This document shows positions 49,341 to 57,679 of a stretch of 64,000 nucleotides of DNA, piece by piece. A model generated the notes under the pieces. It was not told the origin of the DNA. It saw only the letters and a program-made list of their open reading frames with translations, and did no database searches. Each line of letters starts with the position of its first letter. Positions within the stretch are counted from its first letter, which is position 1. Source of the stretch: CAIMUS01 sp046347625 (GTDB lineage: Bacteria > Pseudomonadota > Gammaproteobacteria > Competibacterales > Competibacteraceae). The position numbers were made by a program, and so were the translations under genes. The stretch lies in assembly GCA_046347625.1 (NCBI GenBank), contig JAXMFU010000001.1, positions 434,001-498,000 on the forward strand, given 5' to 3'.

Positions 49341-50210
49341 TTACTCCAGCAGGTTCAGCAGATACTGGCCATAACCGCTCTTGATCAGAGGTCGCGCCAG
49401 GCATTCCAATTGTGCCGCATCGATATAGCCCATCCGAAAGGCGATTTCCTCGGGACACGAGATCTTTTGACCCTGGCGTTGTTCCACCGCCTGGATGAAA
49501 TTGGCGGCGGCCAGCAGCGACTCGTGGGTTCCCATATCCAGCCAGGCAAACCCACGCCCCAGCAATTCCACCGCCAGTTTATCCTTGGCCAAATAGGCGT
49601 TGTTGACATCGGTGATTTCGAGTTCACCTCGCGCCGACGGCCGGATATCCTTGGTAATATCGATGACATCGTTATCGTAAAAGTACAGACCGGTCACGGC
49701 ATAGCGGGATTTAGGCTGTTGCGGTTTTTCCTCGATATCGAGAACCTTGCCCTGGGCATTGAAATTGACCACTCCATAGCGCTCGGGATCACGCACGTAG
49801 TAACCGAATACCGTGGCACCTTGGCTACGGTCGGAGGCCCGTTGCAGCAAGGCCGATAATCCTCGACCATAATAAATATTATCCCCCAGCGTCAGACAAA
49901 CCCGGTCACCACCGATAAAGTCCGCACCGATCAGAAATGCCTGAGCCAGTCCCTCGGGCTCGGATTGTACCGCATAGCGGAACGACAGCCCCCACTGCGC
50001 GCCATCGCCCAGCAGAGATTGGAAAGCCGCCCGGTCCCGCGGTGTGGTAATAATCAGGATGTCCCGAATCCGTGCCAGCATCAGGGTGGACACAGGATAG
50101 TAAATCATGGGCTTATCGTAAACCGGCAGTAGCTGCTTGCTGACTGCAATGGTGGAAGGATACAGGCGGGTCCCCGAACCACCGGCAAGGATGATGCCTT
50201 TAATGGCCAT
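49341..50210 (-). CDS. rfbA: Glucose-1-phosphate thymidylyltransferase RfbA
   Basis: A 289-residue nucleotidyltransferase making dTDP-glucose. Start MAIKGIILAGGSGTRLYPST at 50210 carries the signature GGSGTRLxP. Then VSKQLLPVYDKPMIYYPVSTLMLA, LGDNIYYGRGLS, EEKPQQPKSRYAVTGLYFYDNDV, GELEITDVNNAYL, RGFAWLDMGTHESLLAAANFI and CPEEIAFRMGYI. The ATG at 50258 would add 16 unlikely residues. It runs towards rfbB. Confidence 0.95.
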   Translation of the reverse strand: MAIKGIILAGGSGTRLYPSTIAVSKQLLPVYDKPMIYYPVSTLMLARIRDILIITTPRDRAAFQSLLGDGAQWGLSFRYAVQSEPEGLAQAFLIGADFIGGDRVCLTLGDNIYYGRGLSALLQRASDRSQGATVFGYYVRDPERYGVVNFNAQGKVLDIEEKPQQPKSRYAVTGLYFYDNDVIDITKDIRPSARGELEITDVNNAYLAKDKLAVELLGRGFAWLDMGTHESLLAAANFIQAVEQRQGQKISCPEEIAFRMGYIDAAQLECLARPLIKSGYGQYLLNLLE

Positions 50211-50341
50211 AACACCAGTTCTCAGCATGAAGGTTGATTCTGTACCCGCAGAGGGCACAGCATTGATACGCCTTATGTTGCAGGAAACGGGTATGGCCTA
50301 CAAGCCCGAATTGATGAAGTCGATTTCGGCAACCACCGGCG

Positions 50342-50986
50342 TTAGGGCTCCAGCCGTTCGAGCAGCCAATCACCATCGGGCTGTAAGCGGTAACGCAGCC
50401 GATCGTGCAGCCGGCTTGGGCGGCCCTGCCAGAATTCCAGCAGGGTGGGAACCAGCCGGTAGCCGCCCCAGTGCGCCGGCATGGGAATTTCAACACCGGC
50501 GTATCGACGGTCCAGTTCCTCGAAGCGCTGTTCCAACAGCCGCCGGCTTTCCACTACCCGGCTTTGCTGTGAGGCCAGGGCGCCCAGTTGACTGCTGCGG
50601 GGACGAGTGCGGAAATAAGCCTCCGATTCCTCGAAACGGATGACATTGACGCGGCCCTCGATCCGTACCTGCCGCTCCAGTTCCAGCCAGAGGAACAGCA
50701 GTGCGGCCTCGGAATTGGCCGCCAGTTGCGTCCCTTTGTCGCTAAGATAATTCGTGAAAAATACAAAACCGCCGGCTTCCAGACCTTTAAGCAGGACCGC
50801 GCGCACGGTGGGACCGCCATCCGCCTTGGCCGTCGCCAGGCTCATGGCATTCGGTTCCGGCAGTTCGGCTTCGATGGCTTCATGCAGCCAGCGCTGGAAT
50901 TGCTTCAAGGGATCGGGATCGACACCAGCCTTGCTCAATTCGCTCCGGCTGTACTCGATGCGCAGTTCGGCAAGCGACTGTTTCAT
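50342..50986 (-). CDS. pdxH: Pyridoxamine 5'-phosphate oxidase PdxH
   Basis: A 214-residue FMN enzyme that oxidises pyridoxine or pyridoxamine phosphate to pyridoxal phosphate. Motifs: EPNAMSLATAKADGGPTVRAVLLKGLEAGGFVFFTNYLSDKG, LFLWLELERQVRIEGRV, and YFRTRPRSSQLGALASQQSRVV. The end WGGYRLVPTLLEFWQGRPSRLHDRLRY plus WLLERLEP is the conserved dimer and substrate region. Length and motifs match E. coli PdxH closely. Confidence 0.95.
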   Translation of the reverse strand: MKQSLAELRIEYSRSELSKAGVDPDPLKQFQRWLHEAIEAELPEPNAMSLATAKADGGPTVRAVLLKGLEAGGFVFFTNYLSDKGTQLAANSEAALLFLWLELERQVRIEGRVNVIRFEESEAYFRTRPRSSQLGALASQQSRVVESRRLLEQRFEELDRRYAGVEIPMPAHWGGYRLVPTLLEFWQGRPSRLHDRLRYRLQPDGDWLLERLEP

Positions 50987-51010
50987 CAGGATTCCTCGCT
51001 ACCGCGCCGG

Positions 51011-52963
51011 TCAATCGACGCCCGGCACTTTTACATAAGCGCCCGGCGCATCCTCGATAGGGGTGAGCGCGCCGTCACCCGGTACCCGGGCCGGTACCCG
51101 GGGACCGGCATATGGCTTGACCCATTCCAGCCAATGGGTCCACCAGGAACCTTCGTGATGAGTGGCGGTTTCGAACCATTCCTCGGGCGTCGCCGGCAAC
51201 CGATCGTTGGTCCAGTAACCGTATTTTTTGGCGGCCGGTGGATTGACCACTCCGGCGATATGGCCCGATTCACCCAATACAAACTGGACCGGGCCGCCGA
51301 CCAGATGGGTGCCGGCATAGGTTCCCTTCCAGGGCGCGATATGATCTTCCTTGGCGGAGAGAAAAAAGGCCGGGGTCTCGATCTTGCCAAGATCGAGCGG
51401 CACGCCGAGAAAGGTGACACCACCCGGATTCCGCAGCCGGTTATGCAGGTACATATTGCGCAGATAGAAGGCATGCATGGCCTTGGGCATACGGGTGCAG
51501 TCGGAATTCCAGTACAGCAGATCGAAGGGGAAGGGTTCCTGTCCCAGCAGATAATTCTTGACCACGAAAGACCAGATCAGATCGTTGGAGCGCATCAGAT
51601 TGAACACCCCGGCCATATGGTAGCCTTCCAGATAGCCTTTTCTTGCCATGCCTCGGTCCATGTGGGCAAACTGCTCTTCGTCGATGAATACCGACATCTC
51701 GCCGACATGAGTGAAATCCAGCATGGTGGTAAAGGCGGTGGCACTCTTGATGCGGGTGTCGTTCTTGGTCGTCATGTACGCCAGCGTACAGAACAGCAAG
51801 GTACCGCCGATACAATAGCCGACAGCATTGATCTCGTCCTCGCCGGTCGCCTGCTTGATGGCATCCAACGCGGCCAGCGTCCCCTTGGCCATATAATCCT
51901 CGAAATTTATTTCGGCCAGACGCTCGTCCGGATTGACCCAGGAGACGACAAACACCGTAAAGCCCTGTTCGGTGGCCCATTTGACCAGGGAATTCTTCGG
52001 TTGCAGGTCGAGAATATAGTATTTGTTGATCCAGGGTGGAATGATCAGCAGGGGCCGCTGGTAGACCTGTTCGGTGACCGGATTATATTGCAGCAACTGC
52101 ATCAGTTCCGTCTGATAGATAACCTTGCCGGGTGTCACGGCCAGATTCCTGCCCAACTCGAAAGTTTCCAGCTTGGTCTGCTTGATGCGCAGGCGGCCCT
52201 TGCCCCGCTCCAGATCGTCGAGCAGATTCGCCAATCCCTTGACCAGATTCTCGCCGCCGGTCTCCAGCGTGGTCTTGACCACCTGAGGATTGGTCAGGGC
52301 AAAATTGGTCGGCGAGATGGCGTCCACGAACTGCCGGGTATAGAAATCGATTTTCTCGGCGGTTTTGGGATCGAGTCCCTCGACGCCGGTGAACAGCCGG
52401 TAAATATTATGCGCCACCAGCAGATAGGACTGCTTGATAAAGTCGAAGACGGCATTCTCCGCCCAGACCGGATCCTTGAAGCGTTTATCACCAGGGGCCG
52501 GTTTTACCGCAGGCTCCAGCTTTTCACCCAGCAGGCGGCGGGTAGCGATCTGACACATATTCAGGTACTCCTGCCAGAAGTTGGCCTGAGCCTGAACGAT
52601 CTTGGCGGGGTCCGCCACCAGTTTCGGGAACATATTCAAAAAAGCCTTGGCGACGATGCCAGGGTCCGGTATCCGGAAAGGGATTTCCCCCTCGAACTGT
52701 TTTCTGAGGTATTCCTGAATCAGATGCTGGCTGTGAGTGATAATCTTGGAAAAATTCTCCGCCAGCTTGCCGGCGTCCGGCGGTTTAAATTCCGACAGCT
52801 GGAAGGGCCATTGGTGCGCAGAGGCTTCCAGGGCACCTTCCAGCAGCTTCATCTCGGCGCCCAGCGCACCTTCGAATAGCTTCATCTCCGCCATCAAGGT
52901 GTCTTCCAAGAGCTTGGTTTCCGGCAGGTCCAGAAAACCTAAGGTCTTGATCGGTTCGTTCAT
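51011..52963 (-). CDS. phaC: Class I poly(R)-hydroxyalkanoate synthase PhaC
   Basis: A 650-residue polymerase that builds polyhydroxyalkanoate from hydroxyacyl-CoA at the granule surface. The N-terminal region (about 1-250) precedes an alpha/beta hydrolase core: PLLIIPPWINKYYILDLQPKNSLV, FVVSWVNPDERLAEINFEDY, and the lipase-box-like GYCIGGTLL with catalytic Cys384. The Asp lies in AKEDHIAPWKGTYAG and the His in LGESGHIAGVVNPPA. The extended N-terminus (ELPETKLLEDTLMAEMKLFEG...) carries an internal repeat of the type EMKLxEGALxA. It makes phaC slightly longer than usual. No phaE partner is needed for class I. Confidence 0.96.
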   Translation of the reverse strand: MNEPIKTLGFLDLPETKLLEDTLMAEMKLFEGALGAEMKLLEGALEASAHQWPFQLSEFKPPDAGKLAENFSKIITHSQHLIQEYLRKQFEGEIPFRIPDPGIVAKAFLNMFPKLVADPAKIVQAQANFWQEYLNMCQIATRRLLGEKLEPAVKPAPGDKRFKDPVWAENAVFDFIKQSYLLVAHNIYRLFTGVEGLDPKTAEKIDFYTRQFVDAISPTNFALTNPQVVKTTLETGGENLVKGLANLLDDLERGKGRLRIKQTKLETFELGRNLAVTPGKVIYQTELMQLLQYNPVTEQVYQRPLLIIPPWINKYYILDLQPKNSLVKWATEQGFTVFVVSWVNPDERLAEINFEDYMAKGTLAALDAIKQATGEDEINAVGYCIGGTLLFCTLAYMTTKNDTRIKSATAFTTMLDFTHVGEMSVFIDEEQFAHMDRGMARKGYLEGYHMAGVFNLMRSNDLIWSFVVKNYLLGQEPFPFDLLYWNSDCTRMPKAMHAFYLRNMYLHNRLRNPGGVTFLGVPLDLGKIETPAFFLSAKEDHIAPWKGTYAGTHLVGGPVQFVLGESGHIAGVVNPPAAKKYGYWTNDRLPATPEEWFETATHHEGSWWTHWLEWVKPYAGPRVPARVPGDGALTPIEDAPGAYVKVPGVD

Positions 52964-53624
52964 GAGGTCTCTCCTCCAAACTCTATAAGGATGCTGAATG
53001 CTGACGATGCTGCTGTCAGTTATTGGCGGCCGGCATAGCGATGGTCCCGATCAAGCACTGACGGCGCTTAAACTGACCAATTTTCCAACAGGCACCAAGG
53101 GGGATTCAAGGTGAAGGCGTAGTATCAGTAGGCTGGGCACGCTCTGCTTTGCCCAGCCTACTCTCTAGTGTCCGGCCGAAAATCTCTTTCGGGAGCGCCG
53201 ACTTGGTAGGTTGGGCACAGGATGTGCCCAACCGATGTTGCTGAAATGGAGCATCGTCAATGGGGCATCGTCGGGCCATGCCGGTATGTTGTTGGGCACG
53301 CCCTGTACCCAACCTACAGGTTTTCAGAGCCATGGCGCGGGCGCAAGTTCCTTTAATAGACACGGTTTGACTCCTTGCCTCCAGGAACGCCCGACAAGCG
53401 AAAGTTGGAGGCCGAATCGTGATAAGATTAACTTTATTTTGGCTCTCCCAAGAGGGTCATAGCGACCCTGGATTCAGGCATAATCGCGGCATCGGGTTAT
53501 CGGTACAGCCATTGCTCCGGCAATTCCGGCTGACCCGGTTGTTCCCGAAAGCGGCGGTATCAACCAGGGAAACCGGTCGTTCGACCGGCACTTGTTCAGC
53601 TTCTTTCGCTAAGGCACCCAGACT
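52964..53624. repeat. Repeat-rich gap with family D palindromes
   Basis: 53128-53161: GTAGGCTGGGCACGCTCTGC...GCCCAGCCTAC. 53203-53322: a longer pair starting GTAGGTTGGGCACAGGATGT with an inner GTGCCCAAC and ending GTACCCAACCTAC. Between these and fbp lies a GAGGGTC-ATAGC-GACCCT hairpin (53451-53468). No gene is visible. Confidence 0.65.
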
Positions 53625-54647
53625 ATGATCGGCACCACGATTACCGAATTTATTATCGCAGAACAACGTCGTATTACCGGCGCCACCGGCGACTTCACCT
53701 CGCTGATCAACGACATCGTGATCGCCTGTAAAACCATTGCCAGCGCCGTGCGCTATGGCAAGCTGTCCGATGCCGATGTATTGGGCAGCGCGGAGACGGA
53801 GAACGTCCAGGGCGAAACCCAGAAAAAACTGGACGTGATCTCCAACGAGTTGTTCCTGCGCCGCAATGAATTCAGCGGCCATGTCGCGGCGATGGCCTCG
53901 GAAGAGATGGACGGTGTCTATCAACTGCCCAAGCAATATCCGCGGGGTAAATATCTGCTGCTGTTCGATCCCCTGGACGGTTCTACCAATATCGATGTCA
54001 ATGGCGCTGTCGGCACCATTTTCTCGATTTTACGCCGCCCCGAAGGGGCGACCGGCGAGCCCGGTGAAGAGGAATTTCTGCAACCGGGTGTCAAGCAGGT
54101 CTGTGCCGGCTATGCCTTATACGGGCCGTCCACCATGATGGTGCTGACCACCGGCTTCGGCGTCAACGGCTTTACGCTCGATCCCAGGATCGGCGAATTC
54201 GTATTGAGCCACCCCAAAATCACCATTCCCGAGGACACCTCGGAATTTGCGATCAATTCCGCCTATACCCGGCTGTGGGAAGGGCCGATCAAACGCTATA
54301 TCGATGAATGTCTGGCCGGCAAGGAAGGTCCCCGTGGCCGCGATTTCAACATGCGCTGGGCCGGCGCGATGATCGCCGATGTCCATCGCGTGCTCAATCG
54401 GGGCGGGATTTTCCTCTACCCGATCGATAAAAAACTCAGAGCCAAGGGCAGTGCCGGCAAGCTGCGCCTGATGTATGAAGCCAACCCGATGAGTTTTATC
54501 GTCGAGCAGGCGGGCGGCACGGCTTCCACTGGTCTCCAGCGGATTCTGGATATCCAACCTGAATCCCTACACCAGCGTTGTGCCGTGGTCATGGGATCCA
54601 ACAACGAAGTCAACCGGGTGGTAAGCTACCATCGGGAAGCCGCCTGA
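53625..54647 (+). CDS. fbp: Class I fructose-1,6-bisphosphatase
   Basis: A 340-residue FBPase of the class I type, dephosphorylating fructose-1,6-bisphosphate in gluconeogenesis. Motifs: VQGETQKKLDVISNELFLR, VAAMASEEMDGVYQLP, LLLFDPLDGSTNIDVNGAVGTIFSI (metal-binding DPLDGS), YGPSTMMVLTTGFGVNGFTLD, FNMRWAGAMIADVHRVLNRGGIFLYP and LRLMYEANPMSFIVEQAGG. All expected residues are present. The start MIGTTITEFIIAEQ matches family length. Confidence 0.96.
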   Translation: MIGTTITEFIIAEQRRITGATGDFTSLINDIVIACKTIASAVRYGKLSDADVLGSAETENVQGETQKKLDVISNELFLRRNEFSGHVAAMASEEMDGVYQLPKQYPRGKYLLLFDPLDGSTNIDVNGAVGTIFSILRRPEGATGEPGEEEFLQPGVKQVCAGYALYGPSTMMVLTTGFGVNGFTLDPRIGEFVLSHPKITIPEDTSEFAINSAYTRLWEGPIKRYIDECLAGKEGPRGRDFNMRWAGAMIADVHRVLNRGGIFLYPIDKKLRAKGSAGKLRLMYEANPMSFIVEQAGGTASTGLQRILDIQPESLHQRCAVVMGSNNEVNRVVSYHREAA

Positions 54648-54688
54648 TACCCCCATCATGACCCTGGCGCCGCCGCGGAGGCAAGCCG

Positions 54689-57088
54689 ATGGCTGCTGAG
54701 TTGTTGGAACCGCTCCTCCCTGCCCTTAAGACGCTCGACGGATTGCGCGAGCAATTGCTGTATGTGAAATGGAGCCGGGAAACGCTGAGTCTGCTGGAAC
54801 AGCCGACCCGGGAACTGGTGCAGCAGGTCCAGGATCAGCCACAGTATCTCTGGCTGGCCCAGCCTGTTACCCACCTGGCGCAGGAGTTGAGTGCTTGCCT
54901 GGGGCAGGGCGGACTGCCCCAGGGGGTGGCGCGGGAACGCTTGCTGAGCGCCCTGGATGGGCTGAGTCCCGTCCTGCGGCGGGTCGATAGCAGAACCTCC
55001 GAGCTTAAGCCGTCACCGGGCGAGGGCATGACGACGCCATCCGGAGAGGTCGCCATCCTGGCCGGTCCCGAGGCGAATACCCTGGTGGTGGAACTGGAAA
55101 ATAGCGGGTTTCAGGTCAGCCGGATCAATACCCTGACGGAGTTGAGAGGCGCCCTGGCCGGTACGCCACCGGCCGCGGTCATCGCCGATATGGACTATCC
55201 GGAAGGCGCTCTGCTCGCCAGCTTCAATATGGTCGCACAGGAGCAGGATCGGCTCGATCGACAGGCACCCCTGATCTTCATGTCCGAGCGTGGTGACCTC
55301 GCGGCCCGGCTGGAGGCGGTCAGTGCCGGTGGTAAGTGGTATTTCACCAAGCCGGTCAATATCCAGTCCTTGGCGGATCATCTGTACGACAGTTTACAGA
55401 CCGAGGTTACCTCGAACTACCGGGTACTGCTGGTGCAGGATAATCCCGAGGAAGCCTCGCGGCTGGCCGGCCTGCTGAAACATCGGGCTATTACCATCGA
55501 GATGGTGACAGAACCGCGTGAGTTGCTGCGTCATCTCTATCGCTTCCAACCCCATCTGGTCCTGCTGGATCTGGATATCGGCACGCTCGATGGGCTGGAA
55601 CTGGCCAAGGCCATTCGCCAGCATGAAGGTCTGACCGAGCTGCCCCTGCTGCTGCTGTCCACCCAACTGAATCTGAATCCCGCCACGCTCGAGTTGGGTA
55701 GCGGCGACGAGTTGTTACGTAAACCGCTGGGGGTCGATTACCTGTTGCCGATCGTCTTGAACCGGCTACGCCGGGCCCAGGCTTTGTCCTATAAACTCCG
55801 GTTGATGGGGCAGAAGGATGCGGTCAGCGGTCTGTATAACCGGCGCTATTTTCTGGATCAATTAGAGCGCGCGGTCGTCAAGAATCGGACCACGGCGGTG
55901 ATGTTGATCACCCTGGATAATTTACGGGAACTGGAAACCCGGGATTTGAACCTGGCGGATACGATCTTGGAACAGGCCGCCAGACGGCTGCAAGCGACTC
56001 TGGAGCCGGGGCAACTGGCGGGCCGGTTCAGCGATGCCATGTTTGCGGTATTGCTGAGTGGCACCGATCCCGAGGGCCTGCTGGCGACCGCCCGCACCTT
56101 GCGCGGGCTGTTGGAAGCGGAGATATACCAGGTGGACAGCGAGGCGGCTGTGCGACTGCGCACCAGCGTCGGTATCGGCACCTGCCGGGCGGAGGATGGC
56201 GATCTTCCCCGCCTGATCCAGCAGGCGGATATGGCCTGTCATATCGCCCGCGACGCCGGTCCGGAAAGCTGGCGCGAGCGCATCCATCTCTACAACCCGC
56301 TGACCGACTGGGAGGCAACCCTGTCGCAGCGCCAGCGTCTGGTGGACGAGATTCAGGAAGCGCTGCAACAGCGGCGGCTGGGGCTGGTATTCCAGCCTAT
56401 CGTCGGTCTGGGCGGTGATACCACCGCCCGCTACGAGGCGCTGCTGCGGATGCGCAATCGGGAGGGCCAGGAACTGCTGCCGGAGACCGTGTTCGGGGTG
56501 GTACAGAATCATCGGCTGGGCCTGTTGCTGGAGCGTTGGGTGATCGGCAGCGCGATCCGACTGCTGCGCGAGCGGCAGGCTTACAACCAGCCGACCACTT
56601 TGTTCGTGAATATGTCGCCGGCGTTGCTGCAAGACGAGGCGATCGCCGAGTGGATCAAGACCGCGCTGGAGCGGACGGGCGTGCCACCCTCCCATCTGGT
56701 GTTCGAGATGGCGGAAGCGAACGCGCAGAAATACCTGCTGGCGCTGTCTCGTTTCGTGGCCACGATCAGGCAATTGGGTTGCGCGTTTTCACTGGACCGT
56801 TTCAACGGTGGGGAGGTCGGGCGAACCCTGCTCGAGAAGCTGACAGTGGATTATGTCAAGCTCGACCCGCATTTCTTCCGTGCCCTTGGCAGCGCCTCCG
56901 GCAAGCAGCAGGAACTGCAGACGCTGGTGCAGGAACTGGTGGGCCGGCAGATCACCGTGGTGGCGAGCAGTGTCGAGAATCGGGCCACCTTGCAGGCGCT
57001 GCGGGCTTATGGGATGGACTATGCCCAGGGCTTCTTCCTGCAGGCGCCGGATGCGGAGATGAGCTACGATTTTGCCGGCAATATCTGA
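54689..57088 (+). CDS. Degenerate GGDEF-EAL protein with two receiver domains
   Basis: A 799-residue signalling protein. Residues 1-110 are helical. A receiver-like domain (about 117-235) has VIADMDYPEG and FTKPVN. A second (about 240-355) has VLLVQDNPEEAS, LVLLDLDIGTLDG and LLRKPLG. The GGDEF domain (about 365-510) begins DAVSGLYNRRYFLDQL, but the active motif is RFSDAMFAVLL, so the GGDEF signature is absent. In the EAL domain (about 550-795), EALLRM and FVNMSPALL are present. The DDFGTG motif reads LDRFNGG, and the later E-G-V-E reads SSVEN, so metal ligands are missing. It is predicted to bind rather than make or break cyclic-di-GMP, in the manner of FimX. Confidence 0.85.
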   Translation: MAAELLEPLLPALKTLDGLREQLLYVKWSRETLSLLEQPTRELVQQVQDQPQYLWLAQPVTHLAQELSACLGQGGLPQGVARERLLSALDGLSPVLRRVDSRTSELKPSPGEGMTTPSGEVAILAGPEANTLVVELENSGFQVSRINTLTELRGALAGTPPAAVIADMDYPEGALLASFNMVAQEQDRLDRQAPLIFMSERGDLAARLEAVSAGGKWYFTKPVNIQSLADHLYDSLQTEVTSNYRVLLVQDNPEEASRLAGLLKHRAITIEMVTEPRELLRHLYRFQPHLVLLDLDIGTLDGLELAKAIRQHEGLTELPLLLLSTQLNLNPATLELGSGDELLRKPLGVDYLLPIVLNRLRRAQALSYKLRLMGQKDAVSGLYNRRYFLDQLERAVVKNRTTAVMLITLDNLRELETRDLNLADTILEQAARRLQATLEPGQLAGRFSDAMFAVLLSGTDPEGLLATARTLRGLLEAEIYQVDSEAAVRLRTSVGIGTCRAEDGDLPRLIQQADMACHIARDAGPESWRERIHLYNPLTDWEATLSQRQRLVDEIQEALQQRRLGLVFQPIVGLGGDTTARYEALLRMRNREGQELLPETVFGVVQNHRLGLLLERWVIGSAIRLLRERQAYNQPTTLFVNMSPALLQDEAIAEWIKTALERTGVPPSHLVFEMAEANAQKYLLALSRFVATIRQLGCAFSLDRFNGGEVGRTLLEKLTVDYVKLDPHFFRALGSASGKQQELQTLVQELVGRQITVVASSVENRATLQALRAYGMDYAQGFFLQAPDAEMSYDFAGNI

Positions 57089-57116
57089 GAATTGCGTTGG
57101 AAATCAAGATGGTAGA

Positions 57117-57160
57117 AGTAGGCCGGAATAAGCGGAGCGTTAAGCGGAGCGTTTCCGGCG
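57117..57160. repeat. One-armed family B remnant
   Basis: GTAGGCCGGAATAAGCGGAG followed by a duplicated AGCGGAGCGTT and GTTTCCGGCG; the right arm CTTATTCCGGCCTAC is missing. It lies just after the stop of the GGDEF-EAL gene. Confidence 0.65.
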
Positions 57161-57240
57161 CCCAGCGCCTATCTGTTTTTAGAAAAATCAAAAGCATAAA
57201 TCGGGTTATGGTTCACCCTGCCAGTTGGTATGACTGTGAG

Positions 57241-57257
57241 TGTCAGGTTCTTTTACA
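57241..57257 (+). promoter_or_regulatory. Upstream box 1 (TGTCA-N7-TTACA)
   Basis: TGTCAGGTTCTTTTACA, flanked by AG before and CTTTTT after. It is the first of three 17-bp sites of the same design upstream of the sigma-54-type promoter at 57590. Confidence 0.55.
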
Positions 57258-57334
57258 CTTTTTAAATATGGTAAAAAAGCTTTATTTTAAATAATATTTC
57301 TTTTTGTTTTTAATTTTTAATCAATAACTTACAA

Positions 57335-57464
57335 TCTATTCAAAAGCACCGACGGCGGCTGCAAGGCGCAAAAACGGGATTTTAAGGCTGCTTCGACTGT
57401 CAAAAAATTTTACAGCTTTTATCGTCGCTTATTGCCAGTTAAAATTTTTAAGCCTTTGAATAGA
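57335..57464. mobile_element. Possible 130-bp inverted-repeat element
   Basis: Ends TCTATTCAAAAGC (57335-57347) and GCCTTTGAATAGA (57452-57464) are inverted repeats of 13 bp with one mismatch. The interior is a GC-rich patch (ACCGACGGCGGCTGCAAGGC) in very AT-rich DNA and carries the second upstream box. No coding potential. Could be a MITE or a decayed insertion. Confidence 0.4.
57399..57415 (+). promoter_or_regulatory. Upstream box 2 (TGTCA-N7-TTACA)
   Basis: TGTCAAAAAATTTTACA is the most palindromic of the three boxes: TGT-AAAA and TTTT-ACA arms. It lies 158 bases after box 1. Confidence 0.55.
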
Positions 57465-57507
57465 ATGGAAAAAGCTAATAACAGGATAAATCGGATGGTA
57501 AAAAGAG

Positions 57508-57524
57508 TGTCAGCTTTCTTTACA
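57508..57524 (+). promoter_or_regulatory. Upstream box 3 (TGTCA-N7-TTACA)
   Basis: TGTCAGCTTTCTTTACA, flanked by AG and CTTTT exactly as box 1. It is 109 bases after box 2 and 66 bases before the -24 element of the promoter, a normal distance for an enhancer-binding activator. Confidence 0.55.
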
Positions 57525-57589
57525 CTTTTATTCTCTGTTCCTTGCGCTTTAAAAATAAAAATTTAAAAAAAACAAATGCTTATGAAATG

Positions 57590-57605
57590 TGGCATTATAC
57601 TTGCT
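57590..57605 (+). promoter_or_regulatory. Sigma-54 (RpoN) promoter
   Basis: TGGCATTATACTTGCT matches the -24/-12 consensus (TGGCAC-N5-TTGCT) with one change, and the GG and GC are separated by exactly 10 bases. Transcription would start near 57616, giving a leader of about 64 bases before the PEP-CTERM start at 57680. Confidence 0.75.
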
Positions 57606-57679
57606 TTATCAACAAAAGAAAGCTGAATTCAAGTTTCTGCTTTTAACCAATATCAATCTTTAGTGCAGGAGATTCAAAA

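Noticed and set aside
50588..52879. 763-codon rightward frame opposite phaC and pdxH
   Set aside because: Long open antisense frame with no recognisable domain; phaC on the other strand has all catalytic residues.
53625..54647. Prophage or plasmid genes
   Set aside because: No integrase, terminase, capsid, replication or conjugation genes were found anywhere in the window.
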